Part shown: positions 6,819 through 13,084 of the stretch, in pieces
Layout of the letters: every line of letters starts with the position of its first letter
Numbering within the stretch: the stretch's first letter is position 1
Assembly: GCA_019309605.1 (NCBI GenBank)
Contig: JAFDFW010000072.1
Coordinates: forward strand, 1-13,084
Source of the DNA: Deltaproteobacteria bacterium
GTDB lineage: Bacteria; Myxococcota_A; Polyangia; Polyangiales; Houyiibacteriaceae
Reading direction: 5' to 3'
DNA length: 13,084 bases
The notes under the pieces: model-generated
What the model saw: the letters and a program-made list of their open reading frames with translations, nothing else
Told to the model about the DNA's origin: nothing
Databases searched by the model: none
Translations under genes and position numbers: made by a program

Positions 6819-7661
6819 ATGACCACCCAGCCACAAACCGAACTACCGAAGCCCGCCGTCCTGCCAACCAATCTGCAGGCTGCCCGCACCTGGGGCGCCG
6901 GAGGCGAGAAATACGACCAAATCAGCCGAGGGATCGCCGACGCGATCGAACACGCGGTCGACGCACTCGATCCGCAGCCGGGCGAGCGCATTCTCGATGT
7001 CGCGACCGGAACGGGCTGGGCAGCCCGCCGTATCGCGGCCCGGGGCGCCATCGTGACCGGTGTCGACCTCGGCGCAGAGGTGATCGAGGCTGCCAAGTTG
7101 CTGCGCCCCGACATCGACTTTCGAGTTGGCGATGCCGAGGCGCTGCCCTTCCCTGACAACCACTTCGACGCGGTCATCTCCACCTTCGGCGTGATGTTCG
7201 CGCGGAACCCGGAGGCCGTCGCCGCCGAACTGGCACGCGTAGTTCGCCCCGGTGGCCGCGTATCGCTCGCGAACTGGGCCATCGGCGGAGCCGTACACGA
7301 CATGTTCCAACTCATTCGCTCGTACAAGCCCGCAGAGGAGAACCCGGCGCCCTCGCCCTTCGAGTGGGGAAGCGCCGGACGCGTCACCGAGCTCCTTGGG
7401 AATCACTTCGATGTGGCGTTTGAAAGCGGCACCTCGTTCTTCCAGCCGGAGAGTGGCGAGAAAGCATGGGCGACATTCTCCACCGGATTCGGTCCGGTCG
7501 TCGCCTTACTCAAAGTGCTCAGCGCCGAGAAGGCCGAGGCGCTCGAGGCCGAGTTCGTCGCCTTTCATGAGGCGCATCGGATGGGCGCGGGCATCGTGAT
7601 GCGACGCCCGTACGTGATTACGACGGCCACGCGCGTCAACGAAAGTCAGAGGGTCTCATGA
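6819..7661 (+). CDS. Class I SAM-dependent methyltransferase
   Basis: This 280-residue methyltransferase is of the UbiE/Methyltransf_11 type. Motif I (ILDVATGTG, residues 58-66) binds S-adenosylmethionine. The acidic residue ending strand 2 is Asp83 (GVDLG). GDAEALPF (104-111), FDAVIST (116-122) and VVRPGGRV (141-148) are motifs II to IV of the family. The C-terminal part (about 170-270) is variable and presumably binds the acceptor; it looks soluble. The ATG at 6819 follows a strong AAAGGAGA. The stop overlaps the next gene's ATG (ATGA, 7658-7661), so translation is coupled to the TPR protein. It is divergent from the SARP-like regulator and shares the heptamer array upstream, which makes it a candidate target. 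The acceptor could be a small metabolite or a lipid; nothing here decides. Confidence 0.9.
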   Translation: MTTQPQTELPKPAVLPTNLQAARTWGAGGEKYDQISRGIADAIEHAVDALDPQPGERILDVATGTGWAARRIAARGAIVTGVDLGAEVIEAAKLLRPDIDFRVGDAEALPFPDNHFDAVISTFGVMFARNPEAVAAELARVVRPGGRVSLANWAIGGAVHDMFQLIRSYKPAEENPAPSPFEWGSAGRVTELLGNHFDVAFESGTSFFQPESGEKAWATFSTGFGPVVALLKVLSAEKAEALEAEFVAFHEAHRMGAGIVMRRPYVITTATRVNESQRVS

Positions 7662-8374
7662 ACCTCGAGCTCATGCCGCGCACGACAAGCCACGACGTCA
7701 GTGGCTTCGGCGTATTCTCGCACGGGGACGCGGGCCATGCGCACGTCATGGCGCACCGTATGCTCGACGAGGGGCAGCATGAGCTCGGCCATCGGCTCCT
7801 CGGCACATGGCTCGTGGGTCACGACGGGAGCGACAGCGACTGGACGCACCTTCAATGGCACATGGCGGTATTTGAGATCGCGGTCGGGAACTGGGAAGCC
7901 GCGTCGGCCCGATTCGAAACCCATATCCTTCCTGTTGCCGCGCACACCTACAATGCGCTCACGGACGCGCCGGCAATGCTGTGGCGGCTAGGCCTCGCCG
8001 CACCGCGACCCGTGACCTTGGCCTGGAAGCCGGTGCACGCGACGGCCGTGCACCGGCTGACGCGGCCTAGCAGTCCGTACGTCGAGCTGCATTGTCTGCT
8101 CGCGCTTGCGGGTGCGGGGGATGTTGAGGGCCTCGACCGCTGGTTACACGGAAGGCGCATCACCGAAGATCCCCGAGCCAAGCTCTTGGCTCAAATGGGC
8201 GTGGGTCTACGCGCGTTTGCTGCAGACGACTACGAGCTCGCCTCGGTCGTGCTCGCAAGGGCAGCGCCAAAGGTGTCAAACCTCGGCGGGAGCCACGCCC
8301 AGAACCTGCTCTTTTCCGAAATCGCCGACCTATGCTGGGCGCGAACTCAAACGACGACGCGCACGGCAGCATGA
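7658..8374 (+). CDS. TPR-like protein resembling part of the TTC38 family
   Basis: This 238-residue, apparently cytoplasmic protein is made of helix pairs. The segment at residues 62-90 (WTHLQWHMAVFEIAVGNWEA, then ASARFETHI) is the most telling: a Trp-His...His...Glu-x-x-x-Gly-x-Trp helix hairpin like those in tetratricopeptide repeat protein 38-like proteins. Two or three further weak TPR-like hairpins follow (for example 135-165 and 180-200). True TTC38 homologues are about 400-470 residues, so this is shorter and may correspond only to the C-terminal half. The N-terminal part is His-rich (SHGDAGHAHVMAHRM). Its ATG overlaps the methyltransferase stop, so the two are probably made in similar amounts and may act together. 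The role is unknown; the family link is moderate. Confidence 0.7.
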   Translation: MNLELMPRTTSHDVSGFGVFSHGDAGHAHVMAHRMLDEGQHELGHRLLGTWLVGHDGSDSDWTHLQWHMAVFEIAVGNWEAASARFETHILPVAAHTYNALTDAPAMLWRLGLAAPRPVTLAWKPVHATAVHRLTRPSSPYVELHCLLALAGAGDVEGLDRWLHGRRITEDPRAKLLAQMGVGLRAFAADDYELASVVLARAAPKVSNLGGSHAQNLLFSEIADLCWARTQTTTRTAA

Positions 8375-8387
8375 TCGCCGACACCAA

Positions 8388-8429
8388 CGCTGACGCTGAC
8401 GCTGTCGCTGTCACTGTCACTGTCACTGA
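8388..8429. repeat. Degenerate hexanucleotide repeat, 7 units of CRCTGW
   Basis: Seven contiguous hexamers follow one another: CGCTGA, CGCTGA, CGCTGT, CGCTGT, CACTGT, CACTGT, CACTGA. The first two are identical to the unit of the perfect array at 2707-2778; the others differ by stepwise single-base changes. The repeat lies 14 bases after the TPR gene stop and 28 bases before the DoxX-like gene, in a gap with no other visible signal. Confidence 0.93.
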
Positions 8430-8456
8430 GAACCTCCGTGCGGTACAACCGCCAAC

Positions 8457-8828
8457 GTGCCCCCCATCCAACTAGCCGCCCTCTGGCTCCTCGCCATCGT
8501 CATGATCGCCATCGGCGCTTCCCACTTCGCTCGCCCGAACCCCTTCGTCCGAATCGTGCCGAAGTACCTGCCCGCCCCTCTGGCGCTCGTTTACATCAGT
8601 GGCTTCTTCGAGATCCTCGGCGGCATCGGGCTGCTCATCCCCGAAACGCGCGCGTGGGCGGCCTGGGGTCTCATCGCCCTCTACGTCGCCGTGTTCCCCG
8701 CGAACATTTACATGCTCACGCACAATATCTCGCTCGACCCGGAGAAACCCATCCCACGCTGGGTGCTCTGGGCACGGTTGCCGTTTCAGTTTCTCTTCAT
8801 CGCATGGGCGTACTGGTTCACCGGGTGA
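8457..8828 (+). CDS. DoxX-like four-helix membrane protein
   Basis: This 123-residue hydrophobic protein has four predicted membrane helices (about 5-22, 40-60, 66-84 and 103-121). The arrangement fits the small DoxX/DoxD-like family: the first helix ends near ASHFARP, the second contains the GFFEILGGIGLLIP block (residues about 48-61), and a short loop with DPEKPIPRW precedes the last helix. Members are inner-membrane proteins of mostly unknown function. The start is the GTG at 8457; there is no good Shine-Dalgarno site and no upstream in-frame ATG, so the start is only moderately certain. The TGA at 8826-8828 overlaps a GTG at 8825 (GTGA) that probably starts the next gene in its undamaged form. 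The 8388-8429 repeat lies just upstream. Confidence 0.8.
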   Translation: MPPIQLAALWLLAIVMIAIGASHFARPNPFVRIVPKYLPAPLALVYISGFFEILGGIGLLIPETRAWAAWGLIALYVAVFPANIYMLTHNISLDPEKPIPRWVLWARLPFQFLFIAWAYWFTG

Positions 8829-8922
8829 GCTCAGGTACCGCCAACGGTCCAGAGCGAATCCTGGAGATCCACAGCTACCCCGGTGGGCCTTCCCGGTCTG
8901 CGCTCTGCTCGCTCTGACAGCG

Positions 8923-10668
8923 GTGTGGTGGCACCGCTACCCGGTGGGTGTCGATCTTCCTCAGCACGCCCATCTGTACAAACTCTGGTGGCAGCTGCGA
9001 GAGGGCCCGATCGAGTACCAGCAGCTCTATCGTTACAACCTCTTCACACCATATTTTCTGCCTTTCACTCTGGGGGCGTTGCTCACGAAGGTCGGGGGCG
9101 CGCTCTTTGCCGTCAAGTGCCTCTTGTCCCTGATAGTGGTTGCAACGCCGCTGGCGATGGCGCGCTGGCTCAAGACCATCGGCGCGAACCCCATGTTCGG
9201 CCTCTTCGGTTTCATGCTGGCCTTCGACCTCACCTACCTATGGGGCTTCCTTTCGAACGTCTTCGCGATGCCGCTTCTCTTCTGGTACCTGGCGGTGTTC
9301 GAACGCCAGTACGAGAGGCCCACGAACCGCGGCATCTTGTGGACGACCTTGCTGGGCCTGGCGCTGTTTCTGAGCCACGGGATCGTATTCGGCATGGCCA
9401 TGCTGGCGTCCGGCGTGAGTTACTTGTGGCGACGTGAGGTGTTCACGAAGTGGCGCGCTGGCATACACTTCGTCCCCCTCGCCCTCATGACCATCGCGTG
9501 GGCGTTCATGCAGCGAGGCCGGAACAGCTCTCGACCAAAGGACTGGTTCATCGACAACGATCGGTTGCTCTCGTTGTTTTCCGGCCCGTTCATGCCCACG
9601 GGGGACGCCTTCTGGGCAATGGTCGGTGTCGCGATCGTGCTGATCCTGGCGATCGTCGGGCGACCGCGCCTGGTCTTCAGCGTCGCCCGGGCCGTCCCTC
9701 TCACGCTTAGCTTGTTGCTCTTTGTCGTGTTGCCAGAATGGATCGCCTCTACCTTTCTCGTGGGCACGCGATTCTGCGTCTTCGTGCACGGCTTCGCCCC
9801 CGCCGTCTTTGCCCCGCGAACCAGTGGTCCGCTCGGTCGCAACCTCCCGCGGCTGGTCTCACTGCTCGTCGTCGCGCTCCTCGTCGTGCTCAACGTTCGC
9901 CTCCACCGATTCAACGAGGAGGCGCGCGGTTTCGATGATCTCGCGGTGGACCTGGCTTCTGAAGGCGACGTCATGCAGCTCGTGACGAAGACCGATCACA
10001 CAAGTGCGGTCTTCGGAAGGGCGCAGTTCGGGCAGATGCCGGCTTGGCTGACCGCCCAGAGCGGGAACCTGCTCGAGAACGACTCAGGCGGATACTTTCA
10101 GATGCCCGTGCGGCGAAGGGCTACACGCTTCCCGACACGCTACCGCTACGTGATCGCCCGGGGAAACCTAACCAAAGCCAAGCGTGTAGTGGCCCGCTAC
10201 CGCCCTAGAGCGCAGTTCGTCGGACCGTACGGCAAGTGGCTCTTGTTCGACGATCCCCCGCGTAAGGTCGGGCCTCTCACGGTCGTGCGCGACGCCCAAG
10301 GGTGGAGAGAGCTGCAATACAATCGCTCGGTGACGGGTGGCCCGCTACAGATCAACGGGCACCAGTACGCGCAGGGTCTCGGAGCCCACGCGGCGTCGTT
10401 CATCCGTGTTCGGGCAGACGAGGGGGGCGCAAGGCTCGCCGGTTCCGTGGGTGCCGACGACGGTTCGCGAGGGAGAGCCACCATGAGCTTTCGCATCCGC
10501 GACTCCGACGGAACGGTGCTGTTTCAGTCGAAGGAAATGACTTCGAACGTTGATGCCGTGCCTTTCTCGGTCCCCCTCGACGAGAGCCGCGAGCTCCTGT
10601 TGGAAGCCCTGGCCACGGGATCGACGCACTACGCCCACGCATCATGGGTCAACCTGCATCTCGAGTAG
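8923..10668 (+). CDS. GT-C-like polytopic membrane protein with C-terminal NPCBM domain; start uncertain
   Basis: From the first usable start (GTG at 8923) this is 581 residues. A first hydrophobic segment cut by that start is followed by YPVGVDLPQHAHLYKLWW, an acidic loop like that after helix 1 of GT-C glycosyltransferases and related membrane proteins. About ten more membrane helices run to about residue 330. A soluble linker of about 140 residues follows. The last 105 residues (10351-10665) match the NPCBM carbohydrate-binding fold: INGHQYAQGLGAHAAS, VGADDGSRG, then a beta-rich stretch ending HASWVNLHLE. The coding frame clearly continues upstream of 8923 (RWAFPVCALLALTA) but has no ATG there; its only earlier start is GTG 8599, deep inside the DoxX-like gene. 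A one-base indel near 8878-8881 would restore a GTGA-coupled start at 8825. Function is inferred as surface-glycan handling; glycosyl transfer is not proven. Confidence 0.75.
   Translation: MWWHRYPVGVDLPQHAHLYKLWWQLREGPIEYQQLYRYNLFTPYFLPFTLGALLTKVGGALFAVKCLLSLIVVATPLAMARWLKTIGANPMFGLFGFMLAFDLTYLWGFLSNVFAMPLLFWYLAVFERQYERPTNRGILWTTLLGLALFLSHGIVFGMAMLASGVSYLWRREVFTKWRAGIHFVPLALMTIAWAFMQRGRNSSRPKDWFIDNDRLLSLFSGPFMPTGDAFWAMVGVAIVLILAIVGRPRLVFSVARAVPLTLSLLLFVVLPEWIASTFLVGTRFCVFVHGFAPAVFAPRTSGPLGRNLPRLVSLLVVALLVVLNVRLHRFNEEARGFDDLAVDLASEGDVMQLVTKTDHTSAVFGRAQFGQMPAWLTAQSGNLLENDSGGYFQMPVRRRATRFPTRYRYVIARGNLTKAKRVVARYRPRAQFVGPYGKWLLFDDPPRKVGPLTVVRDAQGWRELQYNRSVTGGPLQINGHQYAQGLGAHAASFIRVRADEGGARLAGSVGADDGSRGRATMSFRIRDSDGTVLFQSKEMTSNVDAVPFSVPLDESRELLLEALATGSTHYAHASWVNLHLE
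10351..10665 (+). other. NPCBM carbohydrate-binding domain within the GT-C-like gene
   Basis: This 105-residue segment shows the hallmarks of the NPCBM family: ING...Y..GLG.HA.S at the start, VGADDGSRG in the middle, a strand pair around the DSDGTVLFQS turn, and a closing HASWVNLHLE. NPCBM domains are usually attached to secreted glycosyl hydrolases and proteases, so a position after a multi-spanning membrane protein suggests the domain faces the periplasm and contacts glycans. Confidence 0.8.
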
Positions 10669-10727
10669 AAGGTCGCAGGTGTTGTCGGTAGACCGAGTCT
10701 CGCGCGGCCTTCCCGGTTTCGCCCTCG

Positions 10728-12800
10728 CTAGCGCTTACGTGGTCGCGGCTTGCGAACGCGTTTGAGGGCCTCTGCATTTCGCTCGGTCGAGTGCCCGCGC
10801 TTGGCGAGAATGAAATCGCCAACCACGTCGACAACACCGAATGTCCCATTGTCGACCAGCGGATAGATGCGGTCGACATCGGTGCCGCCGATGTTGTACT
10901 GGAACAAGATGAACTCGGCGTCCTGGATGCCGGCGGTCCGTATCGTGTACGCGTCGGGGCGATTGGACACGTGGGCCAACACCCTCTCCGTGCCGGCGAC
11001 TTTGGCCTCCGGTGGGATGAGTGTGCGCAGCGTGGCAAGGTCCTCATAGCGCTGCACGTCCTTCTCGGTACGGTCGAACCTGAAAGCGGAGAAGCCACCG
11101 CGCGCCGTATTGTGCTGCAGGATCGCGCCGTGCTGATAGGACGTGGCAGCCATCGCCAGCGCCAATGCGAACATCCACGACCGCACTCGAGTCTCGCCTT
11201 GCCCGTCACCTGACCACGCCGGCTGCTTGATCATCGTCAGAACGACCACGGTCGCTAGGAATCCCTCGAGCGCCCAGTGCGTTGTGTACTGAAAGCCGAT
11301 GTCGTAGAGGGCAGATCGCGTGGCCAGCAACGTCATCACCAATCCTGGCAAACAGAACACAAGCCCAATCGGTTTTCGCATCGGCAGGAAAACGAACGGC
11401 ACCATCACCTGAAGAAAATATTTGACCTTGGCGCTCGCGAGCAGCGTCCCAATGGTGTACCCAGGGTTGCCGAAGATCGTCACCAGAACGCCGCCAAAGC
11501 CCCCCGGCCCGCCGGCCGGGACGAGCTTCTCGTAGTACCAGACGAACGTGGACTTCCCGTCGCGAAAATACGGCATCACGCCCATCTTCATCACCAGGAA
11601 GTAACCAATCCCGATCGCCGCCAACGCCAGTCCAGCCCTGGGCCTCGTGCGCGATAGTAGAAAGTACGCGCCAAGCACGAAGACGGAGAGCGCGATGTCC
11701 TCGCGCACAGAGAGACTCAAGAGCAGGGGAATGACGGCCCATCGATACTTGCCGATGTCAACCAGGTAGGCCAGCCAGAACACGAACCCGATCCCGAGCG
11801 GGGGATAGTGAAAGTCGTACAGAGTGCCGCCGTGCAAAGGCGCATAGAACACATACATGGCCGCGATCGAGACCGCTTGATAGGGGCCGAGGCGATTGCG
11901 TGCGAACAGGAAGAGCGGAATGACGGCCGCGCCGATGAGCGTGGCCTGAATGATCAGCAGAGTCTCTGCGCGCGGTGCGATCGCATAGATGGGCGCGAGC
12001 ACGTACGCAAAGAAGGTCGCGTGATGACCCAGATGCGTGCCCTCGGGACCAAAAATCGGCGAGGCTTTCAGCAGTTCGCCCCGCATGGCGTTGAAGACGA
12101 CGTTGTCTTCGATCCCCATGTCGTACGCGGACGTCCCGAGGTTCCAGTGATTGCGCAGGGTGAAGAACGAGAAATAGGACGCGTAGAAGAAGAACAACCC
12201 GATCACGAGGACCCAGGGGAGCCAGGCCGAGCATCGATCGAGGGCGTCTGCGGCACGTCGGCGGATCGAAGCAACGGGCCCGGAGCTCGAACTGAAGACT
12301 GGGGGTTCGACGAGCGAGCGATAGAACAACTTCTGCGCGACGAGGGCGGTGATTGCGGTGATGACCAAGAACTGGATGTCGAGGCCTTTCCAGATCTGCC
12401 AGTGAAACAGCATAGGGACGACGATCGCTAGGCACAGCGGGGAGAGCTTCCAGCCGAGCAACTCGATCCTGTGCGCCGCATCGAAGGGCCGCGCTCGGCG
12501 AGTCCACAAATAGATCGCAATCGCTATGAGTGGGAGCGCCAGTCCGATGCCCCCGAACAGACCCAGCAGCTTGCGGGTGGCAGGCTCGATCTGGTTCGAT
12601 TTGATGTACGCGAGCATGAGATCGCCGAACACCAGCTCCCAAACCGCAATGCCGCACGAGGCCCCTGCCCCAAGCAACAGAGCCGTCCCGCGAGCGAGCG
12701 AGGACAGATGCTCGCCGCTGGGTGGCGACACTAGACGCTCCTCAGAGGCGGCACCTGCAAGCGCCGGCGCGTCCTCGGCGGGCTTCAACTCGTTTTCCAC
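10728..12800 (-). CDS. DUF2079 family multi-spanning membrane protein
   Basis: This 690-residue integral membrane protein belongs to DUF2079, a family with GT-C-like architecture and no established reaction. The diagnostic core starts at about residue 195: a membrane helix, then TSAYDMGIEDNVVF (223-236), HLGHHATFFAYVLAPIY (256-272), GGTLYDFHYPPLGIGF (around 323-338) and SVREDIALS, with ten or more helices up to about 540. The C-terminal 130 residues are soluble, with a Rossmann-like run (LIPPEAKVAGTERVLAHVSN), as in other members. The N-terminal 190 residues are an added part with about four helices and a Ser-rich linker. The start is GTG at 12800; no strong ribosome site or alternative ATG is nearby. 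It converges on the NPCBM membrane protein, 59 bases apart, with no obvious terminator hairpin. Confidence 0.85.
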   Translation of the reverse strand: MENELKPAEDAPALAGAASEERLVSPPSGEHLSSLARGTALLLGAGASCGIAVWELVFGDLMLAYIKSNQIEPATRKLLGLFGGIGLALPLIAIAIYLWTRRARPFDAAHRIELLGWKLSPLCLAIVVPMLFHWQIWKGLDIQFLVITAITALVAQKLFYRSLVEPPVFSSSSGPVASIRRRAADALDRCSAWLPWVLVIGLFFFYASYFSFFTLRNHWNLGTSAYDMGIEDNVVFNAMRGELLKASPIFGPEGTHLGHHATFFAYVLAPIYAIAPRAETLLIIQATLIGAAVIPLFLFARNRLGPYQAVSIAAMYVFYAPLHGGTLYDFHYPPLGIGFVFWLAYLVDIGKYRWAVIPLLLSLSVREDIALSVFVLGAYFLLSRTRPRAGLALAAIGIGYFLVMKMGVMPYFRDGKSTFVWYYEKLVPAGGPGGFGGVLVTIFGNPGYTIGTLLASAKVKYFLQVMVPFVFLPMRKPIGLVFCLPGLVMTLLATRSALYDIGFQYTTHWALEGFLATVVVLTMIKQPAWSGDGQGETRVRSWMFALALAMAATSYQHGAILQHNTARGGFSAFRFDRTEKDVQRYEDLATLRTLIPPEAKVAGTERVLAHVSNRPDAYTIRTAGIQDAEFILFQYNIGGTDVDRIYPLVDNGTFGVVDVVGDFILAKRGHSTERNAEALKRVRKPRPRKR

Positions 12801-12905
12801 GCCGCCAGGTTAGTCATCTCGCGGGTCCTGTCCAACTGGCGACCACAGTCCCTCGCGAGGCTCCGATATCCCCCCCCTCACGCTTCTGCGCAGCGCCTTG
12901 GCTAG

Positions 12906-13084
12906 CTACTGAAAGCGCCTGGCTTCCCACAAGTTGCCGGTGGCAGAGGCACCCAGCAACTCACGCAGGTTTTCCACGGTCTCAGGGCTGCTTGGCGCAA
13001 CGTCTTGGCTCTCCCGCGGGTCGGTCACAGCGTCGTAGAGCTCGACGTGGTCCGACAAGGCCTCGTAGACCAGCACATGTTTGT
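12906..13084 (-). CDS. Sulfatase family protein, C-terminal tail only
   Basis: The minus strand from the right edge to TAG at 12908-12906 encodes 58 residues in one open frame. It contains HVELYDAVTDPRESQDVA, the ELYD...DP.E...(L/V)A motif found at the end of most sulfatase-family proteins (aryl- and polysaccharide sulfatases). A short amphipathic helix and RRFQ end the protein. The catalytic Cys/Ser-x-Pro-x-Arg region would lie beyond the window, so activity cannot be judged. It is on the same strand as, and upstream of, the DUF2079 gene, with 105 non-coding bases between them, enough for a separate promoter. Confidence 0.75.
   Translation of the reverse strand, partial: KHVLVYEALSDHVELYDAVTDPRESQDVAPSSPETVENLRELLGASATGNLWEARRFQ

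Noticed and set aside
8438..8917. Open frame of 159 codons overlapping the DoxX-like gene.
   Set aside because: It is Arg/His/Pro-rich shadow sequence over a well-formed membrane protein; only its last 30 codons (from GTG 8825) may matter, as the displaced start of the next gene.
8599..8922. Upstream extension of the NPCBM membrane protein to GTG 8599.
   Set aside because: Residues from this stretch are Ser/Arg/Cys-rich, shadow the DoxX-like gene for 230 bases and would put an unlikely segment before the first membrane helix.
10669..10727. Possible bidirectional terminator between the convergent membrane-protein genes.
   Set aside because: No stem of useful length followed by a T-run was found on either strand.
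12851..12860. Perfect 10-bp palindrome CCTCGCGAGG upstream of the DUF2079 gene.
   Set aside because: A single short GC-rich palindrome is common by chance; there is no second copy or loop and no T-run to make it an operator or terminator.

Overview
The window is GC-rich DNA, almost fully coding, with genes on both strands and very short or overlapping junctions. No rRNA, tRNA, CRISPR array, insertion sequence or phage gene was seen. Several features would suit a large-genome Myxococcota-type (deltaproteobacterial) lineage: a SARP/BTAD regulator fused to TolB-like and TPR regions, a sulfotransferase, a saccharopine-dehydrogenase-like reductase, and large GT-C-like membrane proteins. This placement is an inference from gene content, not from a marker gene.

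Layout, left to right. (1) Minus strand, 1-994: an uncharacterised helical 301-residue protein is coupled through an ATGA overlap to the start of an ArsC/Spx-like thioredoxin-fold protein that runs off the left edge. (2) 1049-2663: a saccharopine-dehydrogenase-like oxidoreductase (trans-acting enoyl reductase type) faces a PaaI-type hotdog thioesterase, with one base between their stop codons. (3) 2664-2952: a divergent intergenic region holding twelve perfect CGCTGA hexamers. (4) 2953-3486: a DUF1523 membrane protein whose stop overlaps the stop of the next unit. (5) Minus strand, 6699-3481: a SARP/BTAD-TolB-TPR regulator followed after 30 bases by a sulfotransferase, probably one transcript. 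(6) Plus strand, 6819-8374: a class I SAM methyltransferase coupled by ATGA to a TPR protein. (7) 8388-8429: a second, decayed relative of the CGCTGA repeat. (8) 8457-10668: a small DoxX-like membrane protein, then a multi-spanning GT-C-like membrane protein with a C-terminal NPCBM carbohydrate-binding domain, whose start is disturbed by a probable one-base frameshift. (9) Minus strand, 12800-10728: a DUF2079 membrane protein. (10) Minus strand, from the right edge to 12906: the C-terminal tail of a sulfatase.

The most notable signal is the 119-base gap between the SARP-like regulator and the methyltransferase. It holds six heptamers related to ATAGACG in exact 11-bp register (6701-6762). A perfect TATAAT lies on the regulator strand, 8 bp from one of the exact heptamers. 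This is the operator geometry known for actinobacterial SARP activators. It suggests that the regulator controls its own operon (regulator plus sulfotransferase) and perhaps the divergent methyltransferase-TPR operon, making 3481-8374 a candidate self-contained regulon. The substrates of the methyltransferase and the sulfotransferase cannot be read from the sequence.
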